64,000 bases of DNA from Erythrobacter colymbi (lineage in GTDB: Bacteria > Pseudomonadota > Alphaproteobacteria > Sphingomonadales > Sphingomonadaceae): contig NZ_MUYK01000004.1 in NCBI RefSeq assembly GCF_002155685.1, positions 124,001-188,000 of the forward strand, read 5' to 3'. Within the stretch, counting starts at the first letter, position 1. Each line of letters starts with the position of its first letter. A program made the translations under genes and the position numbers. Shown one piece after another: positions 28,410-35,957 of the stretch. The notes below the pieces were generated by a model, which was not told the DNA's origin, ran no database searches, and saw nothing but the letters and a program-made list of their open reading frames with translations.

Positions 28410-28523
28410 AATATGCGGCTTTCGCACTTGCACAATCCGGCCCAATCCGCCATTTGGGAGGTGCCTTTCAGGCATCCTCTCCCAAACTTTTCAAGCCCGG
28501 CTCTCGTAGCCGGGCTTTTTTCT
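28410..28523 (+). ncRNA. candidate small RNA ending in an intrinsic terminator
   Basis: A hairpin with arms TTTGGGAG (28453-28460) and CTCCCAAA (28479-28486) and an inner TGCC/GGCA stem is followed by a strong terminator, with no coding frame upstream on this strand. The first hairpin exposes GGAGG/CCTCT-like sequence, which could pair with ribosome-binding sites. The 5' end is not defined and is given only approximately. It could instead be the leader of the CDC48 gene. Confidence 0.5.
28493..28523 (+). terminator. strong Rho-independent terminator upstream of the CDC48 gene
   Basis: AAGCCCGGC and GCCGGGCTT form a 9-bp stem with a 7-base loop, followed by TTTTCTT. No plus-strand protein gene precedes it, so it must end a non-coding transcript or attenuate the leader of the AAA ATPase gene about 110 bases downstream. 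Confidence 0.85.
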
Positions 28524-28630
28524 TGCCCGGTAGCGCTATCGCGTTCCGGCCTCGCCGCGGCCCGTCGCCGATTGCATTCATCTGCCCCCGTTCCTAGCTT
28601 TGCGGCCACACCGCTTGAACAGGAACGCCC

Positions 28631-30937
28631 ATGGCAGACGCCGAAACCGCCACACCGACACGCACCGTCAGGCTCCAGGTCGCGCCTGCGCGCCAGGAAG
28701 AATCGGGCGCCGGGATCGCCCGCATGCCGCGCTCGGCCTTCCAGAAGCTCGGCATCACCGAGGGCGACGTGGTCGAAATCCGCGGCAAGCGCACCACCGC
28801 CGCCATCGCCATGGCCGCCTACCCCGAGGATGACGCGCTCGACGTGGTCCGCCTCGACGGTCTCCAGCGCGCCAATGCGCAAGGGGGGTCGGGCGAGCAT
28901 GTCGAGATCGCGCGCGGCGAATCGCGCCCGGCCACCCGCGTGGTCTTCGCCCCCGCGCAGCGCGAAATGCGCCTGCAGGGGCCGACCCAGGCGCTGAAGC
29001 GCAACTTCTTCCGCCGCCCGCTGGTGGCAGGCGACCTCGTTGCGACCACCGGCCAGCAGCCGGTGCAGAACATGCCCGCCGACGTGCGCCAGCTCCTGCG
29101 AGCGCCGGCCTATGCCCTCACCCAGATCCGCCTCACCGTCGCCTCGACCAGCCCCAAGGGCCTCGTCCATATCGACGAGAACACCGAGGTCGAGCTGCGC
29201 GCCGAGTTCGAGGACCCGCGCGATGGCCGCGCCGTGGTCAACTATGACGATGTCGGCGGCATGGAAGAGACCATCCGTGCCCTGCGCGAAATGGTCGAGC
29301 TGCCGCTGCGCTACCCCGAACTGTTCATCCGCCTCGGGGTCGAGCCGCCCAAAGGCGTGCTGCTCCACGGCCCGCCGGGCACCGGCAAGACCCGCCTCGC
29401 ACAGGCGGTGGCGAACGAATCGGACGCCGAATTCTTCATCATCAACGGGCCCGAGATCATGGGCTCGGGCTACGGCGAATCGGAAAAGCGCCTGCGCGAG
29501 GTGTTCGAGGAGGCGACCCGCGCCGCGCCCGCGATCATCTTCATCGACGAGATCGATTCGATCGCTCCCAAGCGCACCCAGGTGCCGGGCGAGGCGGAAA
29601 AGCGCCTCGTCGCCCAGCTGCTCACCCTGATGGACGGGCTGGAAAAGCGCGCCAACCTCGTCGTGATCGCCGCCACCAACCGGCCCGACGCGATCGACGA
29701 GGCGCTGCGCCGACCCGGCCGCTTCGACCGCGAGATCGTGATCGGCGTGCCCGACCAGCGCGGGCGGCGCGAGATTCTCGGCATCCACACCCGCGGCATG
29801 CCGATGGGCGAGGGCCTCGACCTCGATGAACTCGCGCGCGTCACCCACGGCTTCGTCGGCGCGGACATCGCCGCACTCGCCCGCGAGGCCGCGATCGAGG
29901 CCGTGCGCCGGATCATGCCGCGCCTCGACCTCGACGAACGCACCATCCCGCAGGACGTGCTCGACGACCTCTATGTCTGCCGCGACGATTTCCTCGCCGC
30001 CCTGAAGCGCGTCCAGCCCTCGGCGATGCGCGAGGTGATGGTACAGGTGCCCAATGTCGCATGGGACGACATCGGCGGCGCGGGCGAGGCGATCGACCGG
30101 CTGAAGGAGGGGATCGAGCTGCCGCTCAAGAACCCCGATGCGTTCCGCCGCCTCGGCATCCGTCCGGCCAAGGGCTTCCTGCTCTATGGCCCGCCGGGGA
30201 CGGGCAAGACCCTGCTCGCCAAGGCCGTCGCCAAGGAGGCCGAGGCGAACTTCATCTCGATGAAGTCCTCGGACCTCCTGTCCAAGTGGTATGGCGAGAG
30301 CGAGCAGCAGATCGCGCGCCTCTTCGCCCGCGCCCGCGCGGTCGCGCCCTGCGTCGTCTTCATCGACGAGATCGATTCGCTGGTGCCCGCGCGCGGCTCG
30401 GGTCAGGGCGAGCCGCAGGTCACGGGCCGGGTGGTCAACACCATCCTCGCCGAGATGGACGGGCTCGAGGAGCTGCAATCGGTCGTCGTGATCGGCGCCA
30501 CCAACCGGCCGACGCTGGTCGACCCCGCGCTGCTGCGCCCGGGCCGCTTCGACGAGCTGGTGTACGTCGGCACCCCCGACAGGGCTGGCCGCGAGCACAT
30601 CCTCGGCATCCACACCGCCAAGATGCCGCTCGGCGATGACGTCGATCTGGCGAAACTGGCCGCCGAGACCGAGCGCTTCACCGGCGCCGACCTCGAAGAC
30701 CTCGTGCGCCGCGCCGGCCTTGCCGCGCTGCGCCGCGTGGGCGGGAAAGTCAGCGCGGTCGAGGGCCGAGATTTCGACGCCGCGCTCAAGGATTCGCGCG
30801 CGACCGTGACGGTCGAGATGGAGGACGAATACCTCAAGATGCGCGGCGAGCTGAAAAAGCGCGCGGCGGCGGTGCAGCCGATCGGGTTCTTCTCGCCCGA
30901 GATGCTGAAGCCCACGCGCGAGAAGAAGCACGATTGA
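28631..30937 (+). CDS. CDC48/VCP-type AAA ATPase
   Basis: This encodes 768 residues with the domain order of p97/VAT. An N-terminal double-psi-barrel substrate domain (RLQVAPA to about residue 190) is followed by AAA domain D1 with Walker A GPPGTGKT at 247-254 and Walker [11 protein letters not shown], then D2 with Walker A at 520-527 and Walker [12 protein letters not shown]. Second-region-of-homology arginines follow in RRPGRFD and LRPGRFD. Such enzymes unfold proteins. They are universal in archaea and eukaryotes but patchy in bacteria. The C-terminal tail lacks the HbYX proteasome motif. It is preceded by a separate terminator, so it has its own promoter. Confidence 0.93.
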   Translation: MADAETATPTRTVRLQVAPARQEESGAGIARMPRSAFQKLGITEGDVVEIRGKRTTAAIAMAAYPEDDALDVVRLDGLQRANAQGGSGEHVEIARGESRPATRVVFAPAQREMRLQGPTQALKRNFFRRPLVAGDLVATTGQQPVQNMPADVRQLLRAPAYALTQIRLTVASTSPKGLVHIDENTEVELRAEFEDPRDGRAVVNYDDVGGMEETIRALREMVELPLRYPELFIRLGVEPPKGVLLHGPPGTGKTRLAQAVANESDAEFFIINGPEIMGSGYGESEKRLREVFEEATRAAPAIIFIDEIDSIAPKRTQVPGEAEKRLVAQLLTLMDGLEKRANLVVIAATNRPDAIDEALRRPGRFDREIVIGVPDQRGRREILGIHTRGMPMGEGLDLDELARVTHGFVGADIAALAREAAIEAVRRIMPRLDLDERTIPQDVLDDLYVCRDDFLAALKRVQPSAMREVMVQVPNVAWDDIGGAGEAIDRLKEGIELPLKNPDAFRRLGIRPAKGFLLYGPPGTGKTLLAKAVAKEAEANFISMKSSDLLSKWYGESEQQIARLFARARAVAPCVVFIDEIDSLVPARGSGQGEPQVTGRVVNTILAEMDGLEELQSVVVIGATNRPTLVDPALLRPGRFDELVYVGTPDRAGREHILGIHTAKMPLGDDVDLAKLAAETERFTGADLEDLVRRAGLAALRRVGGKVSAVEGRDFDAALKDSRATVTVEMEDEYLKMRGELKKRAAAVQPIGFFSPEMLKPTREKKHD

Positions 30938-30949
30938 TGCGGGCGAAGC

Positions 30950-31003
30950 GCGGGCGGTTTCCTACACGGCAAGAGCCGCATAGGTTGCGACCGCCCGCTC
31001 TTT
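30950..31003 (+). terminator. probable terminator of the CDC48 gene
   Basis: GCGGGCGGT (30950-30958) pairs with ACCGCCCGC (30990-30998) around a loop that holds a smaller CGGC/GCCG hairpin, followed by TCTTTC. It begins 12 bases after the stop. The T-tract is weak. Confidence 0.45.
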
Positions 31004-31151
31004 CGCATCGTTGAACCCCTAAGTCAGAAAAACGGCGCTATGCAGCCGGATGGTCGCGGTCTGCGAGCGTTTCCGCTGGCGCGCCCGTGTCCGTCCGCTT
31101 GGCGGATTTCGCCAAATAATTCTTATATTCAGCGGGATAGTGGGGCAGAGC

Positions 31152-31174
31152 AAAGCGGACACGGTGTCCGCTTT
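31152..31174. terminator. 23-base palindrome just beyond the polA stop
   Basis: AAAGCGGACAC and GTGTCCGCTTT form 11-base perfect arms around a single G. It lies 7 bases after the end of polA on the downstream side. It could be a terminator stem without a clear T-tract, or an operator. Confidence 0.45.
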
Positions 31175-31180
31175 GTCCGC

Positions 31181-34021
31181 CTAATGCGCCGCATCCCAGC
31201 TGAGACCAGTGCCGATTTCGACCCCGAGCGGCACTGTCAGCTCCACCGATGGCAAGGCCGCCTCGGCCATCACCTGCCGGATGATCGGCGTCGCAGCCTC
31301 GACTCGATGCTCTGGCAGTTCGAACACCAGTTCGTCGTGCACCTGCAATAGCATGCGCACATCGGAGAGGCCCGCCTCGGCCAGCGCCGGGAGCATCCGC
31401 GCCATTGCGCGCTTGATGATGTCGGCGCTGGTGCCCTGGATCGGCGCGTTGATCGCCGCGCGCTCGCTGCCCTGCCGCTCGGCCTGGTTCTTGGAATTGA
31501 TCCGCGGGAACCACGTCTTGCGGCCGAAAAGCGTCTCGGAATAGCCCTTGGCCCGCACCGTCTCGAGCGTTTCGTGGATATAGCGCTGGATGCCGGGGAA
31601 GCGCTGGAAATAGGTGTCGATCATCGCCTGGGCTTCCTCGGGCGGCACTTCGAGCCGCGCGGCGAGGCCCCAGCGGCTGATGCCGTAGAGGATCGCAAAG
31701 TTGATCGTCTTGGCGCGGCCGCGGGTGTCGCGGGTGACCTCGCCGAACATCTCCTGGGCGGTGCGGGCGTGGATGTCCTCGCCCGCGGCGAAGGCCTCCT
31801 TGAGGCTCGGCACATCGGCCATGTGTGCCGCAAGCCGCAGTTCGATCTGCGAATAGTCGGCGGCAAGCAGGACATTGCCGTCCTCGGGCACGAAAGCCTC
31901 GCGGATCTGGCGGCCGATCGCGGTGCGGATCGGAATGTTCTGGAGGTTCGGATCGGTCGAGGAGAGCCGCCCGGTCTGCGCGCCGACGAGGCTATAGCTG
32001 GTGTGGACGCGGCCCGTATCGGGGTTGATCGCGGCCTGCAGCGCATCGGTGTAGGTCGACTTCAATTTGGCCAGCTGCCGCCATTCCAGCACCAGCCGCG
32101 CAATCGGCGCGCCTTCCGCAGCGAGCTTTTCGAGCACCGAAACGTCGGTCGAATATTGCCCGGTCTTGCCCTTCTTGCCGCCCTTGTAGCCGAGCTTGTC
32201 GAACAGGATTTCGCCCAGCTGCTTGGGGCTGCCGACGGTGAATTCCTGCCCGGCGACGGCGTGGATCTCGCCTTCCAAGCGTCCGATCTCGACCGAGAAT
32301 TCCTCCGATAGCTTCGCCAGCCGCGCCCGGTCGACCTTGATGCCCTCGCGCTCCATGCCGGCGACGACAGGGATCAGCGGGCGGTCGACCCGCTCGTAGA
32401 TGCGTGCCCCGCCCTCGACCGTCAGGCGCGGCTTGAGGTGCGCGTGGAGCCGCCAGGTGATGTCGGCATCCTCGGCGGCATAGGCGGTCGCGCGGTCGAG
32501 CGGAACTTCGGCAAAGCTGATCGCCTTCTTGCCGGTGCCGCACAGGTCCTTGAACGGGATCGGCGTGTGGCCGAGATGGCGCTGCGAGAGTTCGTCCATC
32601 CCGTGGCCGCCCCCCATCCCGTCCTCGCCGCGCCCCGCGTCGAGATCGAAGCTGATGACCATCGTATCGTCGATCGGCGCGACCATGATCCCCTGACGGG
32701 CGAGCACGTTGAGGTCGTACTTGCCGTTCTGGAAGATCTTGAGGACCGCATCGTCCTCCAGCAGCGGCTTAAGCGCGGCGATGGCGTCGGCGAGCGGCAC
32801 TTGTTCTGGCTTCTGCGCGAACATGTCCGTCCCGCCGTGGCCGAGCGGAATGTAGCAGGCATCGTTCGGGCCAAGCGCGAGGCTCACCCCGACGAGATCG
32901 GCGCGGATCGCATCGAGCGACGTGGTCTCGGTATCCACCGCAACGGCCTGCGCGGCGCGGGCGCGGGCGACCCAGGCTTCGAGCCTCTCGAGCGTCTGCA
33001 CGGTCTCGTAGGCGGTGTGATCGACCGCCGGGAACTCGGGGATCGGCTGGCGGTTGCCCTCGCCCCCGGCAGGCGCGGCGGCGCTGGCGGTGGTGGGCTT
33101 GGCCGGGTTGAGATCGGTCGGGCGTGACGGGCTGCCGTGGCCTGCATCGAGCCGCCGCAGCAGCGAGGTGAAGCCGTGGGTCTGGAGGAAAACGGCCAGC
33201 GGCTCGGGCGGCACGGGGCCGAGCTTCATCTCCTCGAGCGGCTGTGGCAGGTCGCAATCGTCCTTGAGCGTGACCAGCACCTTGGAGAGTTCCGCATCGC
33301 CTCGCCCCTCGATCAGCCGGTCGCGCAGCTTGGAGGGCTTCATCCCCTCCGCCGCATCGAGCGCCGCGGTGAGCGAGCCGTGCTCGGCGATCAGCTTGCT
33401 CGCGGTCTTGGGCCCGATGCCGTAGATGCCCGGCACGTTGTCGACCGCATCGCCCATCAGCGCCAGCACGTCGCCGACCAGCTCGGGGCCAACGCCGAAC
33501 TTCTCCTCGACCTCCTCCAGCCAGATGCGCTGGTTCTTCATGGTGTCGAGCATGTCGATCCGGGCCCCGTCCACTTCCGAGATCAGCTGCATCAGGTCCT
33601 TGTCGGAAGAGACGATGGTGACGTCCCATCCCCGCCGCTGGGCTTCGAGCGCGTAGGAGGCGATGAGGTCGTCCGCCTCCAGCCCCTCGACCTCGATGCA
33701 CGGCAGGCTGAAGGCGCGGGTGGCGTCGCGGATCAGGGGGAACTGCGGCTTGAGGTCCTCGGGCGGCTCGGGGCGGTTGGCCTTGTAGTGCTCGTAAATT
33801 TCATTGCGGAAGCTGACGCCGCTGGCGTCGAGAATCACCGCAAGGTGCGTGGGGCCGTCAGCCGCGTCGAGATCGCTCGCCAGCTTCCACAGCATCGTGG
33901 TGTAGCCATAGACCGCGCCCACCGGCGTCCCCTCGGGGTTCGTCAGCGGGGGCAGGCGGTGATAGGCCCGGAAGATGTAGGACGATCCGTCGACGAGATA
34001 GAGATGCTGCTTATCGGCCAT
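31181..34021 (-). CDS. polA: DNA polymerase I
   Basis: Pol I removes RNA primers and fills repair gaps. The 946-residue protein starts at the ATG at 34021 (MADKQHLYLVDGSSYIFRAYH); an open extension of 70 codons upstream is not protein-like. The 5' nuclease domain has the clustered Asp residues (EGLEADDLIASYA, SSDKDLMQL, GDAVDNVPGIYGIGPKTA). The proofreading domain keeps DTETT at its first motif. The polymerase palm has DYSQIELRLAAH and LQVHDELVFE, with the O-helix KTINFAILYG. All three activities are therefore expected. It is divergent from the small lipoprotein gene. Confidence 0.97.
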   Translation of the reverse strand: MADKQHLYLVDGSSYIFRAYHRLPPLTNPEGTPVGAVYGYTTMLWKLASDLDAADGPTHLAVILDASGVSFRNEIYEHYKANRPEPPEDLKPQFPLIRDATRAFSLPCIEVEGLEADDLIASYALEAQRRGWDVTIVSSDKDLMQLISEVDGARIDMLDTMKNQRIWLEEVEEKFGVGPELVGDVLALMGDAVDNVPGIYGIGPKTASKLIAEHGSLTAALDAAEGMKPSKLRDRLIEGRGDAELSKVLVTLKDDCDLPQPLEEMKLGPVPPEPLAVFLQTHGFTSLLRRLDAGHGSPSRPTDLNPAKPTTASAAAPAGGEGNRQPIPEFPAVDHTAYETVQTLERLEAWVARARAAQAVAVDTETTSLDAIRADLVGVSLALGPNDACYIPLGHGGTDMFAQKPEQVPLADAIAALKPLLEDDAVLKIFQNGKYDLNVLARQGIMVAPIDDTMVISFDLDAGRGEDGMGGGHGMDELSQRHLGHTPIPFKDLCGTGKKAISFAEVPLDRATAYAAEDADITWRLHAHLKPRLTVEGGARIYERVDRPLIPVVAGMEREGIKVDRARLAKLSEEFSVEIGRLEGEIHAVAGQEFTVGSPKQLGEILFDKLGYKGGKKGKTGQYSTDVSVLEKLAAEGAPIARLVLEWRQLAKLKSTYTDALQAAINPDTGRVHTSYSLVGAQTGRLSSTDPNLQNIPIRTAIGRQIREAFVPEDGNVLLAADYSQIELRLAAHMADVPSLKEAFAAGEDIHARTAQEMFGEVTRDTRGRAKTINFAILYGISRWGLAARLEVPPEEAQAMIDTYFQRFPGIQRYIHETLETVRAKGYSETLFGRKTWFPRINSKNQAERQGSERAAINAPIQGTSADIIKRAMARMLPALAEAGLSDVRMLLQVHDELVFELPEHRVEAATPIIRQVMAEAALPSVELTVPLGVEIGTGLSWDAAH

Positions 34022-34088
34022 GCCGCCTGCTAGCAGGCGCGGCGGCGCGGGGACAGGGTTTTGGCGCAGGGGAACTTGCGGTGAAACG

Positions 34089-34106
34089 TTCGCCAATTGT
34101 GGCGAA
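34089..34106. promoter_or_regulatory. TTCGCCA-N4-TGGCGAA inverted repeat in the polA/lipoprotein divergent region
   Basis: Seven-base perfect arms surround ATTG. It lies 67 bases upstream of the polA ATG and 149 bases upstream of the lipoprotein ATG. It is a candidate operator; no regulator can be named. Confidence 0.4.
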
Positions 34107-34254
34107 ATTGGGGCAGAACTGCGGCGGCGTGCCTTATTCCGCTTGTCTCTCCCCGCAGCGCAACTTAGCTTGGGGCTTGAACCGGACGAGAGAGAACCCG
34201 GTCGGCGCGTCCCATCCGGGCCGCGTGACAACCGCAGGATAAAGGAATTCCACG

Positions 34255-34542
34255 ATGCGCAAGATCATCCTCGCCGCCGCCATCGCCACCTCGGCGCTGG
34301 GCCTCGCCGCTTGCAGCCAGAAGACCGAGAACGAGACCGGTGAAGCCGTCGACGCGATGGCCGCCGACGCCGAAGCCAACGCCGACAGCGCGGGCGACGC
34401 GATCGAGAACGCTGCCGACAAGACCGCCGACGGCGTCGAAGCTGCCGCCGACAAGGCTGCCGACACCGCCGAGAAGACTGCCGACGACATCGGCGATGCG
34501 GCTGAGAAGGTCGCCAACGACGCCGAAAACGCGGCCGAGTAA
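34255..34542 (+). CDS. small Ala/Asp-rich lipoprotein
   Basis: This encodes 95 residues with a lipoprotein signal peptide (lipobox LAAC, Cys20). The mature part is almost entirely an acidic amphipathic helix with repeated AADKTAD-like 11-residue units (about residues 33-90), resembling entericidin-neighbouring or LEA-like stress lipoproteins. AAAGGA precedes the ATG. A strong bidirectional terminator follows. An envelope stress role is guessed from the type of sequence only. Confidence 0.8.
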   Translation: MRKIILAAAIATSALGLAACSQKTENETGEAVDAMAADAEANADSAGDAIENAADKTADGVEAAADKAADTAEKTADDIGDAAEKVANDAENAAE

Positions 34543-34586
34543 GCCGATGGGCACGCCCCCGCTTTCACCGGCGGGGGGTGGCAAAG

Positions 34587-34620
34587 CAAAAGGGCGGTGC
34601 CTTGCGGCGCCGCCCTTTTT
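34587..34620. terminator. bidirectional Rho-independent terminator
   Basis: AAAGGGCGG and CCGCCCTTT form the stem, with an A-run before and a run of five T after. It serves both the rightward lipoprotein gene and the leftward beta-lactamase-like gene, which converge here. Confidence 0.85.
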
Positions 34621-34642
34621 GTATGGCCGGTTGGCCGAGCGC

Positions 34643-35671
34643 CTATCCGCCGGTGGCGTAGGGTGCGCTCGCCCAGTTGCGGGTGGGGTTGGCCTGCGCC
34701 TTGGCGGCAAAGCCGTCGTAGAGCGCACGGGCGATGGCGGCGATCCGCTCCTCGCGCGCCTGCTTGGTGCCCTGCCCGGTGACATAGATCGCCACCGCGA
34801 TCACGCGCCCGTCAGGACATTCGATCAGGCCGATATCGCTCGAGGTGTTGCTGAGCGAGCCGGTCTTGTGGCTCACCCGCGCTTCGAGCGGGATGTGCGC
34901 CGGGATGCGGCGCTTGCCGGTGACGGTGCGGCTCATCGAGCCGAGCAGCACCTGGCGGCTCGAATCCGAGAGATATTCGCCGCGGTAGATGCCAGCGAGC
35001 AGCCGCGCCATCGTGCGCGGGGTCGCCGCGTCGCGCGTGTCGATGTAGCTCGCCGGATTGTACTCGCCATCATCGCGCACCAGCGTGGCGATGTCGCGGT
35101 TGATCGAGAAATTGGTGATCCCCTGGCGGCGGATCCAGTCGTTCACCACCGCCGGGCCGCCCACGGCTGCGAGCAGCGCATCGGTCGCGGGGTTGGAGGA
35201 GCGTGTGATCATCAGCTCGATCAGGTCGATCGCGGGGAGATACTGCCCCGGGCGCACCGGCGCCTTGGCCGAGGAGAACTTGGCCGAGGCCACCGGCAGC
35301 ATCAGCGGAAATTCGCTGGTGAGCGAGTATTTCCCCTTCTCCACCATCTCGAGAAAAGTCGCGGCGATCGCCACCTTGCTGGTCGAGGCCATCGGGAAGA
35401 GCTGGTCGCCCAGCACCATCACCTCTTCGCCCGTCGCCAGATCAACCGCCGCCACGCCGATGCGGCCCAGCGAGGGATCGGCGAGCTGCGCGATGCGCTG
35501 TTCGAAGGTCGAGGCATAGACCGCGTCGAAGCTCTGCGGCTGACGGGCCTGCGTGCCAAAGGTGCTGTCGAAGGTAGCTTCGAGATCGTCCTGTGCCGCA
35601 GCCGGGGCGGCCAGCGCCGCGAAGGAGGCGGCAAAGCCGAGAAGGGCGGCGAGGAAGCGGGGGCGTGCCAT
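34643..35671 (-). CDS. class A beta-lactamase-like serine hydrolase
   Basis: This encodes 342 residues with a cleavable signal peptide (to about AAPAAAQ, residue 27), so it is periplasmic. The active-site motifs are Ser96-Thr-Ser-Lys99 (SxxK), Ser158-Ser-Asn160 (SxN) and Lys269-Thr-Gly271 (KTG). The TPRTMARLL helix after the omega loop is also typical of class A. The usual omega-loop motif ExxLN, which holds the deacylating Glu, is not clear; the sequence there is DGEYNP. It could be a true chromosomal penicillinase or a related hydrolase. The spectrum cannot be predicted. Confidence 0.85.
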   Translation of the reverse strand: MARPRFLAALLGFAASFAALAAPAAAQDDLEATFDSTFGTQARQPQSFDAVYASTFEQRIAQLADPSLGRIGVAAVDLATGEEVMVLGDQLFPMASTSKVAIAATFLEMVEKGKYSLTSEFPLMLPVASAKFSSAKAPVRPGQYLPAIDLIELMITRSSNPATDALLAAVGGPAVVNDWIRRQGITNFSINRDIATLVRDDGEYNPASYIDTRDAATPRTMARLLAGIYRGEYLSDSSRQVLLGSMSRTVTGKRRIPAHIPLEARVSHKTGSLSNTSSDIGLIECPDGRVIAVAIYVTGQGTKQAREERIAAIARALYDGFAAKAQANPTRNWASAPYATGG

Positions 35672-35957
35672 GCGCTAAGGCTACTCCGACAGGGTTTAGC
35701 GGGACTTAACGGTAATCTTAGCCACGCTCGATTCGTCGCGGCAAGCGCTCTTTCGGTCGCGTGCGGTAAACGGTGCGCGGCGAACGACAGGGGCGCGGGC
35801 GCAGGCGCTCGCCGGAGGCTTTGCACCGGGCCAAGTCCTTGCTCGACCGGGATTGCAGTTTCGTCGATTCCCGTCTTGCCCCGTAGCCGGTGGGCTTGAC
35901 TGCCAGCCTGCGCGCGGCACTCTGACGGTCAAGCATTGATCCAAGGGGACTATCGTA
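35672..35957. other. divergent intergenic region (beta-lactamase-like / DUF305 genes)
   Basis: This 286-base region must hold both promoters. AAGGGGA lies before the rightward ATG at 35958. No ampR-type regulator gene is adjacent. I see no strong palindrome or convincing -35/-10 pair. Confidence 0.4.

Larger units (their letters stand above)
28150..28630. other. long divergent intergenic region between scoA and the CDC48 gene
   Basis: This is 481 bases and distinctly AT-richer than its neighbours. It contains several TTGCA/TGCAA words, the palindrome at 28392-28406, the hairpin at 28453-28486 and a strong terminator at 28493-28523. Frames across it (for example 28149-28391) have no ribosome site and look non-coding. 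Confidence 0.6.

Noticed and set aside
28388..30931. An 847-codon minus-strand frame opposite the CDC48 gene
   Set aside because: Shadow frame in GC-rich DNA; the plus-strand AAA ATPase is certain.
34022..34231. 70-residue N-terminal extension of polA
   Set aside because: Low-complexity translation of an intergenic region; family N-terminus begins at the ATG at 34021.
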